Source of the DNA: REEB95 sp050729555
Lineage (GTDB): Bacteria; Pseudomonadota; Alphaproteobacteria; ATCC43930; CGMCC-115725
Assembly: GCA_050729555.1 (NCBI GenBank)
Contig: JBOHLR010000143.1
Location: forward strand, 1 to 5,500
DNA: 5,500 nt
Reading direction: 5' to 3'
The notes beneath the pieces were generated by a model, which worked only from the letters and a program-made list of their open reading frames with translations, did not search any database and had not been told where the DNA came from. Position numbers and translations under genes: made by a program. This document shows, in pieces, positions 1 through 5,500 of this stretch (the stretch's first letter is position 1; each line of letters opens with the position of its first letter).

Positions 1-152
1 TGTCGAGCATGAATCCTCGGTAATGGTTCGCAACCCTGCCTCTCTACGCGCCGAAAGCTGCCGGATTGTTGCGTGCGCATGACGGTTCGATGAAACCGTC
101 ACCAATTCTTGTGCGTCGGACGAGTCTTGTGCGCGAGACGTTGGTGCGCCAC
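1..152. other. Non-coding left flank with possible edge of a minus-strand gene
   Basis: No coding region is convincing here. On the minus strand an ATG at positions 10-8 is preceded within about four bases by GAGGA, a good ribosome-binding sequence, and would read Met-Leu-Asp before the window edge. It may be the first codons of a gene following the MFS carrier in the same direction, but three codons cannot be identified. On the plus strand one frame is open from the edge to a TGA at 80-82, with mediocre third-position GC, so a gene tail is unlikely. The stretch also has a stem-loop at 80-101 and a nine-base direct repeat, TCTTGTGCG, at 107-115 and 125-133. Confidence 0.3.
80..101. terminator. 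Stem-loop downstream of the MFS gene, possible weak terminator
   Basis: TGACGGTT (80-87) and AACCGTCA (94-101) form a perfect 8-bp stem around a 6-base loop. It lies about 52 bases past the stop codon of the minus-strand MFS gene, where a terminator could sit. There is no run of U after the stem when read on the minus strand, so it does not fit the classic intrinsic terminator. Read on the plus strand, only a short T-containing stretch (CCAATTCTTG) follows. It could be an RNA 3'-end stabiliser, a protein site or chance. Confidence 0.3.
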
Positions 153-1448
153 CTAAGCGCCGAGCGCGACCGATTCCGGACCTCGCGCCGCGCGCGTGCC
201 GCGACCGATCCACAGCACGGCGATCGCGGCGGCGATGCAAAGCATGCCTGAAATCATCACCGGCGGACCGTAGCTGCCCAAAGTGGCGCGCATCGCACCG
301 GCGACCAGCGCGATGCTGGCGGCGCCGAGCTGATGGCCGACGAACACCCAGCCGAAGATTACCGGCGCCGTTTGTTTGCCGAACGCGTCGGTGGCCAAGC
401 GTACGGTCGGCGGCACGGTCGCGAGCCAGTCGAGGCCATAGAACATCGCGAAGATCGACAGCGTCACGGCGTTGAAGCCCGAGAACGGCAGGTAGAGGAG
501 CGACAGGCCGCGCAGCCCGTAATACCAGAACAACAACACGCGGTTGTCGTAGCGGTCGGTGAGCCAACCGGACAGCGTCGTGCCGGCGAGATCGAACATG
601 CCCATCAGCGCCAGCAGGCTCGCGGCGTGCACTTCGGGAATGCCCTGATCGAGACAATAAGAGATCAGATGCGTGCCGATCAGGCCGTTGGTGCTGGCGC
701 CGCAGACGAAGAAGCTGGCGAACAGCAGCCAGAAGTCGCGCGACTGAGCGCCGACGCCAAGCGCGCCGAACGCGACGCTAATCGGATTGGACACGGGCGG
801 CGCAACCACCGGCTGATCGGCCTTCGCGCCGTAGGATATGGCGCCAACGTCATGCGGCTGCTCCGGCAGCAGCAGCCAGATCAGCGGCACGATCGCCGCC
901 GCCGCGGCCGCCACGATCCACGCGACGGCACGCCAGCCACCGTGATCGACGACCCAGCCCAACATCGGCAGGAAGACGAGCTGGCCGGTGGCGCTCGAGG
1001 CCGAAAAGATACCCATCACCAAGCCGCGGTGCGTCGTGAACCAACGGTTGGCCACCGCCGCAGCCAGCACCAGCGCGATCATGCCGGAGCCAAGCCCGAC
1101 CAAGACGCCCCAGGTGAGAATGAGCTGCCACGATGCGGTCATGAGGGTGCTCGCCGCGACGCTGACGGCCAGCAGCGCCAGGCCACCCAAGATCGTGCGA
1201 CGCACGCCGATGCTCTGCACCAACGCCGCGGCGAACGGCCCCATCAGGCCGTAGAGCAATAGGTTGATCGCAATCGCCAGCGAGATCGTCGCGCGGCTCC
1301 AGCCGAACGCGTCCTGCAACGGCACGATGAGAACGCCCGGTGTCGCACGCACACCGGCCGCCGCCAGCAATGCGACAAAGATCACACCGACGACGATCCA
1401 GCCGTAATGGAAACGTCCGCGGACGATTCGCGTGAGTGCCTTCGACAT
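153..1448 (-). CDS. MFS transporter, oxalate/formate antiporter-like (MCT/OFA type)
   Basis: The 431-residue product is a complete 12-helix major facilitator carrier of the inner membrane, the usual family length. The short cytoplasmic N-terminus leads into FHYGWIVV (13-20), a hallmark of the monocarboxylate/oxalate-formate antiporter-like branch. A motif-A-type loop between helices 2 and 3 is seen at 70-86 (GPFAAALVQSIGVRR), and its second-half counterpart at 293-303 (SGWLTDRYDNR). A hydrophilic central loop spans about 196-238. The segment GLDWLATVPPTVRLATDAFG (338-357) followed by FGWVFVGHQLGAA is typical of this proteobacterial subfamily. ATG at 1448 is the only good start; AGGGG lies 12 bases upstream on the minus strand, a little far. 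The gene diverges from a TetR repressor and shares a 96-bp operator region with it, so it is very probably the repressor's target. The substrate is unknown; small organic anions are a family-level guess, and direction (uptake or efflux) cannot be read. Confidence 0.9.
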   Translation of the reverse strand: MSKALTRIVRGRFHYGWIVVGVIFVALLAAAGVRATPGVLIVPLQDAFGWSRATISLAIAINLLLYGLMGPFAAALVQSIGVRRTILGGLALLAVSVAASTLMTASWQLILTWGVLVGLGSGMIALVLAAAVANRWFTTHRGLVMGIFSASSATGQLVFLPMLGWVVDHGGWRAVAWIVAAAAAAIVPLIWLLLPEQPHDVGAISYGAKADQPVVAPPVSNPISVAFGALGVGAQSRDFWLLFASFFVCGASTNGLIGTHLISYCLDQGIPEVHAASLLALMGMFDLAGTTLSGWLTDRYDNRVLLFWYYGLRGLSLLYLPFSGFNAVTLSIFAMFYGLDWLATVPPTVRLATDAFGKQTAPVIFGWVFVGHQLGAASIALVAGAMRATLGSYGPPVMISGMLCIAAAIAVLWIGRGTRAARGPESVALGA

Positions 1449-1486
1449 GGTCGGCGTGATCCCCTGCGCCAGAGTCGCTGTTTAAG

Positions 1487-1500
1487 ACAGACTTGTCTCT
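1487..1500. promoter_or_regulatory. Second TetR operator copy (imperfect)
   Basis: ACAGAC-TT-GTCTCT repeats the main operator core (ACAGAC-N2-GTCTGT) with a single mismatch in the right arm. It lies 28 bp closer to the MFS gene. If transcription of the MFS gene starts near 1503 on the minus strand, a repressor here would sit just downstream of the start and block elongation or open-complex formation. Assignment to the adjacent TetR protein is inference from proximity and repetition. Confidence 0.6.
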
Positions 1501-1504
1501 TCCC

Positions 1505-1533
1505 TTGACTCGGTACAGACAGGTCTGTATTAG
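1505..1533 (+). promoter_or_regulatory. Promoter of the tetR gene
   Basis: A sigma-70-type promoter is readable: -35 TTGACT (1505-1510), a 17-base spacer, and -10 TATTAG (1528-1533). The first matches the consensus in five of six positions, the second in four, and the spacing is optimal. The whole spacer is occupied by the 16-bp palindrome, so repressor bound there would exclude RNA polymerase: autorepression. Predicted transcription start is about 1540, only about five bases before the ATG. Confidence 0.6.
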
Positions 1534-1538
1534 GTCAA
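1510..1538 (-). promoter_or_regulatory. Possible mirrored promoter for the MFS gene
   Basis: On the minus strand TTGACC (1538-1533) is a near-consensus -35 box placed exactly symmetrically to the tetR -35 box around the palindrome centre. Seventeen bases downstream the -10 position reads TACCGA (1515-1510), which keeps only the first two consensus bases, so the promoter is weak or needs help. It would give a leader of about 55 bases that contains the second operator. No better minus-strand promoter is visible in the gap; a TTAAAC at 1485-1480 lacks a -35 partner. Confidence 0.3.
1514..1529. promoter_or_regulatory. Primary TetR operator (perfect palindrome)
   Basis: TACAGACAGGTCTGTA is a perfect inverted repeat with 7-bp arms and a 2-bp centre. 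It lies between a TetR-family repressor gene and a divergent transporter gene, inside the spacer of the repressor's own promoter. Size and position fit a TetR dimer site. A second copy with one mismatch is at 1487-1500. The TTGAC boxes at 1505-1509 and 1534-1538 extend the dyad symmetry outward about the same centre. Confidence 0.75.
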
Positions 1539-1544
1539 GTTGCA

Positions 1545-2201
1545 ATGCGTGCAACCCAGGCAGACCAAATCCTGTTGCCGGCTCCCGGCGCCGCGGTTTC
1601 GCCGCGCGACCGTCTATTGAACACGGCGAACGACCTCTTCTACCGGCGCGGCATCCACACCGTCGGCATCGACGAGGTGATCGCCGCCGCCGGCGTCGCA
1701 AAAATGAGCCTTTATCGCAGCTTCCCGTCGAAGGACGAGCTGATCGCGGCGTACCTCGCGCGGCGCTCCGGCCTTTATTGGGGCTGGTGGGATCGCGTCG
1801 TCGCGCGTCATTCCGGCAATCCGCGGCGGCAGCTCCTCGCGCTCACCGCATCGCTGCGCAAACGTGCGTTGCGCGCCGGCTGGCGCGGCTGTCCGTTCAC
1901 CAACGCGGCGTGCGAATTTCCGGCGCCCGATCATCCGGCCCGTCACGTCGCGGAAGCGAATAAACGGGAAATGCGGCGGCGTTTTCGTGCCCTCGCCAAG
2001 GCAGCCGGCGCGCGCTCGCCGGCGCGGCTCGCCGATCAGCTCACGCTCCTGTTCGAAGGCGCCTATGCCAGCGTGCTGACCTTCGGCCATCGCGGCCCGG
2101 CGCGAGCGGTGGTCGACGCCGCCGCCGCAATGATCGACGCGCAGCTTCCGAAATCCCCTGCCCCGACCGTCAGGCGCTCGCGGTCGCGCGGCGCGCGCTG
2201 A
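1545..2201 (+). CDS. TetR/AcrR family transcriptional repressor
   Basis: The product has 218 residues, normal for the family. An N-terminal DNA-binding domain occupies about 20-67 (from SPRDRLLNTANDLFYRRG to the helix-turn-helix GIDEVIAAAGVAKMSLYRSF and SKDELI). The C-terminal ligand-binding and dimerisation domain follows. RGCPFTNAACEFP (114-126), HPARHVAEANKREMR (130-144) and LADQLTLLFEGAYAS (162-176) match a widespread TetR subgroup whose C-terminal part carries GCPF-N-A--E; the ligand is not known to me. The tail after about 200 is basic and low in complexity. ATG at 1545 is used because no other good in-frame start precedes the DNA-binding domain; it leaves about 19 extra N-terminal residues, so a later non-ATG start cannot be excluded. 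AGGT at 1532-1535 could serve as ribosome-binding site only if transcription began earlier than predicted. It probably represses itself and the divergent MFS gene. Confidence 0.92.
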   Translation: MRATQADQILLPAPGAAVSPRDRLLNTANDLFYRRGIHTVGIDEVIAAAGVAKMSLYRSFPSKDELIAAYLARRSGLYWGWWDRVVARHSGNPRRQLLALTASLRKRALRAGWRGCPFTNAACEFPAPDHPARHVAEANKREMRRRFRALAKAAGARSPARLADQLTLLFEGAYASVLTFGHRGPARAVVDAAAAMIDAQLPKSPAPTVRRSRSRGAR

Positions 2202-3442
2202 AAATCCCGTCGCGCAGCGCGGGCAGATCGAAAATCGCGCTGTTCGGCTGTTGCGCAAGCGCACGACGCATCGCCGCGAGCCGCGCCGGGTCGTTCAGCG
2301 CCGCGATCGCCGCGCACAAGCCTTCGACATTGCGGAACGACAGCGCCGCGCCGATCGCTTGCGCCCAGTTGGCGTTGTAGCGCTCCTGGGCCAAGAGCCG
2401 CGCCCCGACCTCGAGGATCATCGGCAGGCCCACGACCATCGCCTCCGAGATCGCGCCCGGCCCCGGCTTGCCGACGAAGAAATCGCTCGCCGCCATGTAG
2501 CGCTCGATGGCGTCGGAAAAGCCGATGACGTGCCGCGGCCGCCGCGCCGGCAGCGTCGCGATATCGTCGGCGATTTCGCGGTTGGTGCCGCACACGTAGA
2601 TCATCTGCACCGGCAGATCGCTCGTCTCGATCGCGGCGGCGAAATCGAACATGCGGACGGCGCGGCGGCGGCCGAACATCATCAGGCCGGTGAGGCGGTC
2701 GGGCACCAGGCCCAGCGCCGCGCGTGCAACGGCGGCGCTCGCCGGCGTTTTGGTCTGCGCCATCGCGTGAAATTTGGGCGACAGCACCAGTCCCTTGGCG
2801 GCGACGATCTGCTCGGGCGGCAGGCCGAAGCGGCGCGCCTGTTCGCGGCATTTCTCCGTACCACAGACGACATATTGGTCCGCGCTTTGGATCCAGGCGG
2901 CGTGCATCGGCTCGCAGAAATCAGTGACGATGGTGATAAACGGAACCGCATCGCCGAGCTGCCGCAAGCTGGCGGCGACCGCCGCATTGATCAGCGGCAT
3001 CACCGAAATGACCATGTCGGGCCACTGTGCGCGCAGGAAGGCCGAGATCTGCCGCACCACGAACGGCGAGCCAAGTCGAATGGCGACCGACGAGCTCGCC
3101 GCGATCACCGGCCACAGCACACGCGTGTGGCCGCGGCGCAGCGCGTATTCATTGTAGATGTCCGGGCCGGACATGCCGGTGAGCGCGCGGAACGGGTCGA
3201 GTCCGGTGAAAATTTCGCGATAGACCGTCGACGATTTCGATTCGCCACGGCCGCTCGGCACCGAGATAATCGCGCAGCACGCGCGCCGTGGCGACGTGGC
3301 CGTAACCGCTGTCGGTGTAGAGCACTAGGATGCGCTTGCCGGCGCGCGCCGAATCCGCCGCCGCGAGGCCGACGGCAGAAAGCGCGCGGGAGGATTCGTC
3401 CTGATCTTGAGCCGGCGCGCCAAAAAGCTGTGAATCGAGCAC
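2170..3442 (-). pseudogene. MGDG-synthase-like GT-B glycosyltransferase, frameshifted
   Basis: Two frames together encode one glycosyltransferase of the MGDG synthase/MurG-like (GT28) type, which moves a sugar from a nucleotide donor to a membrane lipid or similar acceptor. From a GTG at 3442, 72 residues supply an N-terminal linker and the first Rossmann strand with its glycine loop, RILVLYTDSGYGHVATARVL (37-56), ending at EIVD. The remaining 351 residues, starting VYREIFTGLDPFRALTG, are in another frame and run to the stop at 2170. They include VTDFCEPMHAAW, a domain linker, and the donor-site block GFSDAIERYMAASDFFVGKPGPGAISEAMVVGLP. Removing one base near 3226 gives a continuous protein of about 423 residues, the expected size. 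The only start for the downstream part alone, GTG 3261, lacks a ribosome-binding site and would lose the glycine loop. The 3' end overlaps tetR by 32 bp, convergently. No clear ribosome-binding site precedes GTG 3442. A sequencing error is an alternative to a true mutation. Confidence 0.75.
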
Positions 3443-3498
3443 GGGCGCGACTGTGGCGCAGATCCGTTGCGGAATGATGGCGTTTTTGATTCACGACG
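3443..3498. promoter_or_regulatory. 56-bp divergent gap between glycosyltransferase and MFS genes
   Basis: This short gap must hold the 5' signals of both divergent genes unless their promoters lie inside coding sequence. I find no convincing -35/-10 pair on either strand and no operator-like palindrome. A TGA at 3487-3489 in the frame of the MFS gene fixes its earliest possible start at 3499. A T-run at 3483-3487 is the only AT-rich patch. Confidence 0.3.
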
Positions 3499-4746
3499 AT
3501 GACCGCCGACGATCGGCGCGCCCTCGCCGCGCGGCTGTGTTATACGCTCGGCCGATCGATGTTCTTCGCCAACCGCACCGTCAATCGTCTCGCCGTTCAC
3601 ACCGCGCTTCAGCAACTCGCGTGGTGCATGTCGGGCACGTTCTTCGGCGTCTACCTGCTGCGCGCCGGACTCGCGCCGTCGGTCCTGTTCCTCGCGACCG
3701 CCGCCGTGCTGGCCATGCGTTTCGTGCTGCGGCCGCTGGTGCTGTTCGCTGCACCGTATATCGGTCTGCGGCTCACGCTGGTGATCGGCACGCTGCTCAC
3801 GGCGCTGCAATACCCAGCCGTTGGCTTCGTGCGCGGCGTCGATGCGACGCTGGTATTGTTTTGCGTCGTCGGCGCGCTCGCCGGCGTGTTTTATTGGCCG
3901 TCCTACCACACCTTCTTTGCCACGCTCGGCGACCGCAAATATCGCGGCAGCCAGGTCGGCGTGCGCCAGGTGCTGATGGGCGTCGCCGCGGTGCTCGGCC
4001 CGGCCGTCGGCGGCGTCATGCTGACGCGGTTCGGGCCATGGGTTGCGTTCGGCACCGCCTCCGCCATCCAGACACTCGCCGCCGTTCCGTTGTTCGCTGT
4101 TCGCGAACCGCCGTTGGCGTGCCAATCGCCGCGCGGCGCCTATGCCGCGGCATGGAGTGGTGTGCGCCTGTTCGTCACCGACGGCTGGATGATCTCCGGT
4201 GCCTCGCTGGCCTGGGACATCACCATGTTCCGCGCCTTGCAATCGCGCTTCGACCAGTTCGGCGGCGTGCTGGCGTTGGCGGCATTGGCCGGCGCGCTCG
4301 GCTGTGTCGTGCTCGGCCGCTTCATCGATCTCGGCCACGCGCGCCGCGTCATCGCCTTCAATGCCGCGATGTTGAGCACCGGCGTGCTGTTGCGCACCTT
4401 CTGTACCTTATCGCCGACCGCTTTGATCGTCGTCGCGCTGGTCACCACGGCGCTCGGCGGCATGTACGTGCCGGTGTTGATGACGGCGTTCTATAACGCG
4501 TCGAAGGCGTCGCCCTGCCCGTTTCGTTTCCAATTCGCCGCCGAGGGCGGCTGGGACGCCGGCGGCGTCGGTGTCAGCCTGGCAGCCGCATTGCTCTGCG
4601 GCGTCGGCATGTCGCCGCAGGCCACTATCATTCTGGCGCTGCCGGCGGTGCTGGTGCAGGCATGGCTACTGCTACACGTTTATCGCCTCCGGCCGCCGAC
4701 CGGGCCGGTGCGCTTCGAAGCGGCGCCGTCGGCGCCGTTGCCCTGA
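3499..4746 (+). CDS. MFS transporter, unassigned subfamily
   Basis: The 415-residue product is a polytopic inner-membrane protein of MFS length with about 11-12 hydrophobic segments. Supporting motifs are a motif-C-like helix 5, RQVLMGVAAVLGPAVGGVML (156-175), and a second-half motif-A loop, GRFIDLGHARRV (273-284). The equivalent first-half loop (about 85-91, APYIGLR) has lost the usual acidic and basic pattern. YWPSYHTFFATLGDRKYRGS (132-151), between helices 4 and 5, is a distinctive polar stretch. Residues 200-225 form the central loop. ATG 3499 is the earliest possible start, because an in-frame TGA lies 12 bases upstream; there is no ribosome-binding sequence at normal distance, and Met21 (3559) is no better. 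The gene diverges from the glycosyltransferase and precedes a molybdenum hydroxylase gene by about 45 bases on the same strand, so shared transcription is plausible. It is not closely similar to the first carrier. Substrate unknown. Confidence 0.85.
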   Translation: MTADDRRALAARLCYTLGRSMFFANRTVNRLAVHTALQQLAWCMSGTFFGVYLLRAGLAPSVLFLATAAVLAMRFVLRPLVLFAAPYIGLRLTLVIGTLLTALQYPAVGFVRGVDATLVLFCVVGALAGVFYWPSYHTFFATLGDRKYRGSQVGVRQVLMGVAAVLGPAVGGVMLTRFGPWVAFGTASAIQTLAAVPLFAVREPPLACQSPRGAYAAAWSGVRLFVTDGWMISGASLAWDITMFRALQSRFDQFGGVLALAALAGALGCVVLGRFIDLGHARRVIAFNAAMLSTGVLLRTFCTLSPTALIVVALVTTALGGMYVPVLMTAFYNASKASPCPFRFQFAAEGGWDAGGVGVSLAAALLCGVGMSPQATIILALPAVLVQAWLLLHVYRLRPPTGPVRFEAAPSAPLP

Positions 4747-4791
4747 TCGATACGGCGCGATAAAAGCCGCCGGACCATCGGGGCGATGGAT

Positions 4792-5500
4792 ATGAGCGGG
4801 CAATTTCTTGGACGGCGCGAGGATTTTCGGCTGCTCACCGGCAGCGGCCGCTACACCGCCGATCACAATCTTGCCAACCAACTGCACGCCGCCTTCCGCC
4901 GCGCCGATCGCGCGCACGCGCGCATCCGCGCCATCGACAAGCGCGCCGCCGAACGCGCGCCGGGTGTCGTCGCCGTATTCGTCGTGCAGGACGTCGCTGA
5001 TGCCGGCTTGAAAGCGGTGCCGCCGTTTCCGCCGCCCGATGGCCGTAACGGCGCCAAGGTGGTGGCGCCCGTGCGGCCGCTGCTGGCGCGCGACCGCGTA
5101 CGCTTCGTCGGCGAGGAAGTCGCGCTGGTGATCGCCAGCAGCCACGCGGCCGCGATCGACGCCGCCGAGCTGATCGAAATCGATTACGAAGACCTGGCGC
5201 CGGTGATCCGCTTCGACGCCGCGCTCGCATCCGTGGCGCCGCAGATCCACGACAACATTCCCGGCAATGTTTGCTTCAAATTCGAGTATGGCGATGCAAC
5301 CAAGACCGAGGCCGCACTGGCCGCGGCGACACGCGTCGTTCGGCTGACCGTCGAAAGTCCGCGCGTCGCACCCAACCCGATGGAAGTGCGCAGTGTGCTC
5401 GCGGCGCATGACGCGGCGGCGAGCTGTTACGAGATCTGGTGCGCGCATCAGGGGCTGCCGGCGATGCGCAACCAGCTTGCCGTGATGCTCGGCGTCGCGC
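4792..5500 (+). CDS. Aldehyde oxidase/xanthine dehydrogenase family Mo-binding subunit (5' part)
   Basis: This is the N-terminal part, 236 residues of an expected 750-800, of the large catalytic subunit of a molybdenum hydroxylase of the CoxL/xanthine dehydrogenase type; it is open to the window edge. The start GRREDFRLLTGSGRYTAD (7-24) is the family signature. It is followed by AHARIRAID (41-49), the a/b-hammerhead segment RVRFVGEEVALVIASSHAAA (102-121), AAELIEIDYEDLAPV, HDNIPGN (153-159) and NPMEVRSVLA (195-204), the start of the molybdopterin-binding region. Such enzymes oxidise aldehydes, purines, N-heterocycles or CO, usually with separate FAD and 2Fe-2S subunits, which are not in this window. 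The active-site loops and the catalytic Glu lie beyond the edge, so substrate cannot be judged. ATG 4792 is preferred because GGGG (4780-4783) is 8 bases upstream; ATG 4786, two codons earlier, is too close to it. It probably follows the MFS gene in one transcript, although TTGCCC/TAAAAG (4738-4743, 4761-4766; 17 apart) could be a weak promoter. Confidence 0.88.
   Translation, partial: MSGQFLGRREDFRLLTGSGRYTADHNLANQLHAAFRRADRAHARIRAIDKRAAERAPGVVAVFVVQDVADAGLKAVPPFPPPDGRNGAKVVAPVRPLLARDRVRFVGEEVALVIASSHAAAIDAAELIEIDYEDLAPVIRFDAALASVAPQIHDNIPGNVCFKFEYGDATKTEAALAAATRVVRLTVESPRVAPNPMEVRSVLAAHDAAASCYEIWCAHQGLPAMRNQLAVMLGVA

Noticed and set aside
333..1262. Long plus-strand open frame of 309 codons
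   Set aside because: It is antisense to the MFS gene and rich in Arg, His, Gln and Glu, with no domain pattern; the opposite strand gives a clear membrane protein.
1449..1544. Small RNA or riboswitch in the divergent gap
   Set aside because: The inverted repeats are short, symmetric and repeated as DNA operators next to a TetR gene; no conserved aptamer-like structure is visible.
850..1701. Minus-strand open frame of 283 codons crossing the operator region
   Set aside because: It is another frame of the MFS gene, with Arg/Gly-rich translation, and it would run through the promoter and tetR start.
3213..3230. Programmed ribosomal frameshift signal
   Set aside because: There is no adjacent stop codon, no heptameric slippery sequence and no obvious downstream stem-loop; mutation or sequencing error is simpler.
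3149..3442. Separate 97-codon minus-strand gene
   Set aside because: Its first 72 residues are the missing N-terminus of the glycosyltransferase; the remainder is out-of-frame translation, so it is counted as part of the frameshifted gene.
2251..3477. Plus-strand open frame of 408 codons across the glycosyltransferase
   Set aside because: The translation is dominated by Arg, Asp, His and Gln repeats, as expected for the shadow of a GC-rich gene; the minus strand carries GT-B motifs.
3325..4338. Minus-strand open frame of 337 codons opposite the second MFS gene
   Set aside because: It is highly polar, lacks family motifs and overlaps both a recognisable transporter and the N-terminal part of the glycosyltransferase.
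4672..5448. Minus-strand open frame of 258 codons
   Set aside because: It is antisense to the molybdenum hydroxylase, whose signature motifs are clear on the plus strand.

Overview
The window is GC-rich, densely coding DNA with strong G/C bias at third codon positions. Gene style and families (TetR-controlled MFS carrier, MGDG-synthase-like glycosyltransferase, CoxL-like molybdenum hydroxylase) suggest an alphaproteobacterium, perhaps of the Hyphomicrobiales. That placement is inference from composition and gene families, not a marker-gene call. I see no rRNA, tRNA, IS element, CRISPR array or phage gene.

Layout. Positions 1-152 are non-coding or edge sequence with one perfect 8-bp stem-loop. 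Positions 153-1448 (minus) encode a complete MFS carrier of the oxalate/formate- or monocarboxylate-antiporter-like type. Positions 1545-2201 (plus) encode a complete TetR-family repressor, divergent from the carrier. The 96-bp gap between them is the best regulatory region here. It holds a perfect 7-2-7 palindrome lying exactly between the -35 and -10 boxes of the tetR promoter, flanked symmetrically by TTGAC -35-like boxes on both strands. A second, one-mismatch copy of the same operator lies 28 bp toward the carrier gene. The obvious model is a self-limiting repressor that also shuts off its neighbouring transporter until a ligand releases it.

Positions 2170-3442 (minus) hold an MGDG-synthase/MurG-like GT-B glycosyltransferase. 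Its N-terminal nucleotide-fold segment and its main body are in different frames, joined by an apparent single-base insertion near 3226, so as written it is broken. Its 3' end overlaps the 3' end of tetR by 32 bp. Divergent from it, positions 3499-4746 (plus) encode a second, different MFS carrier. About 45 bp downstream on the same strand begins the large, molybdopterin-binding subunit of an aldehyde-oxidase/xanthine-dehydrogenase family enzyme, which runs off the right edge with about 236 residues visible.

How they may work together: the left divergent pair is a plausible ligand-responsive uptake or efflux unit. The right-hand carrier and molybdenum hydroxylase could be co-transcribed as import plus oxidation of an organic substrate, but that rests only on strand and spacing. 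I do not see a wholly new system. The strongest items are the symmetric operator/promoter block and the frameshifted glycosyltransferase.
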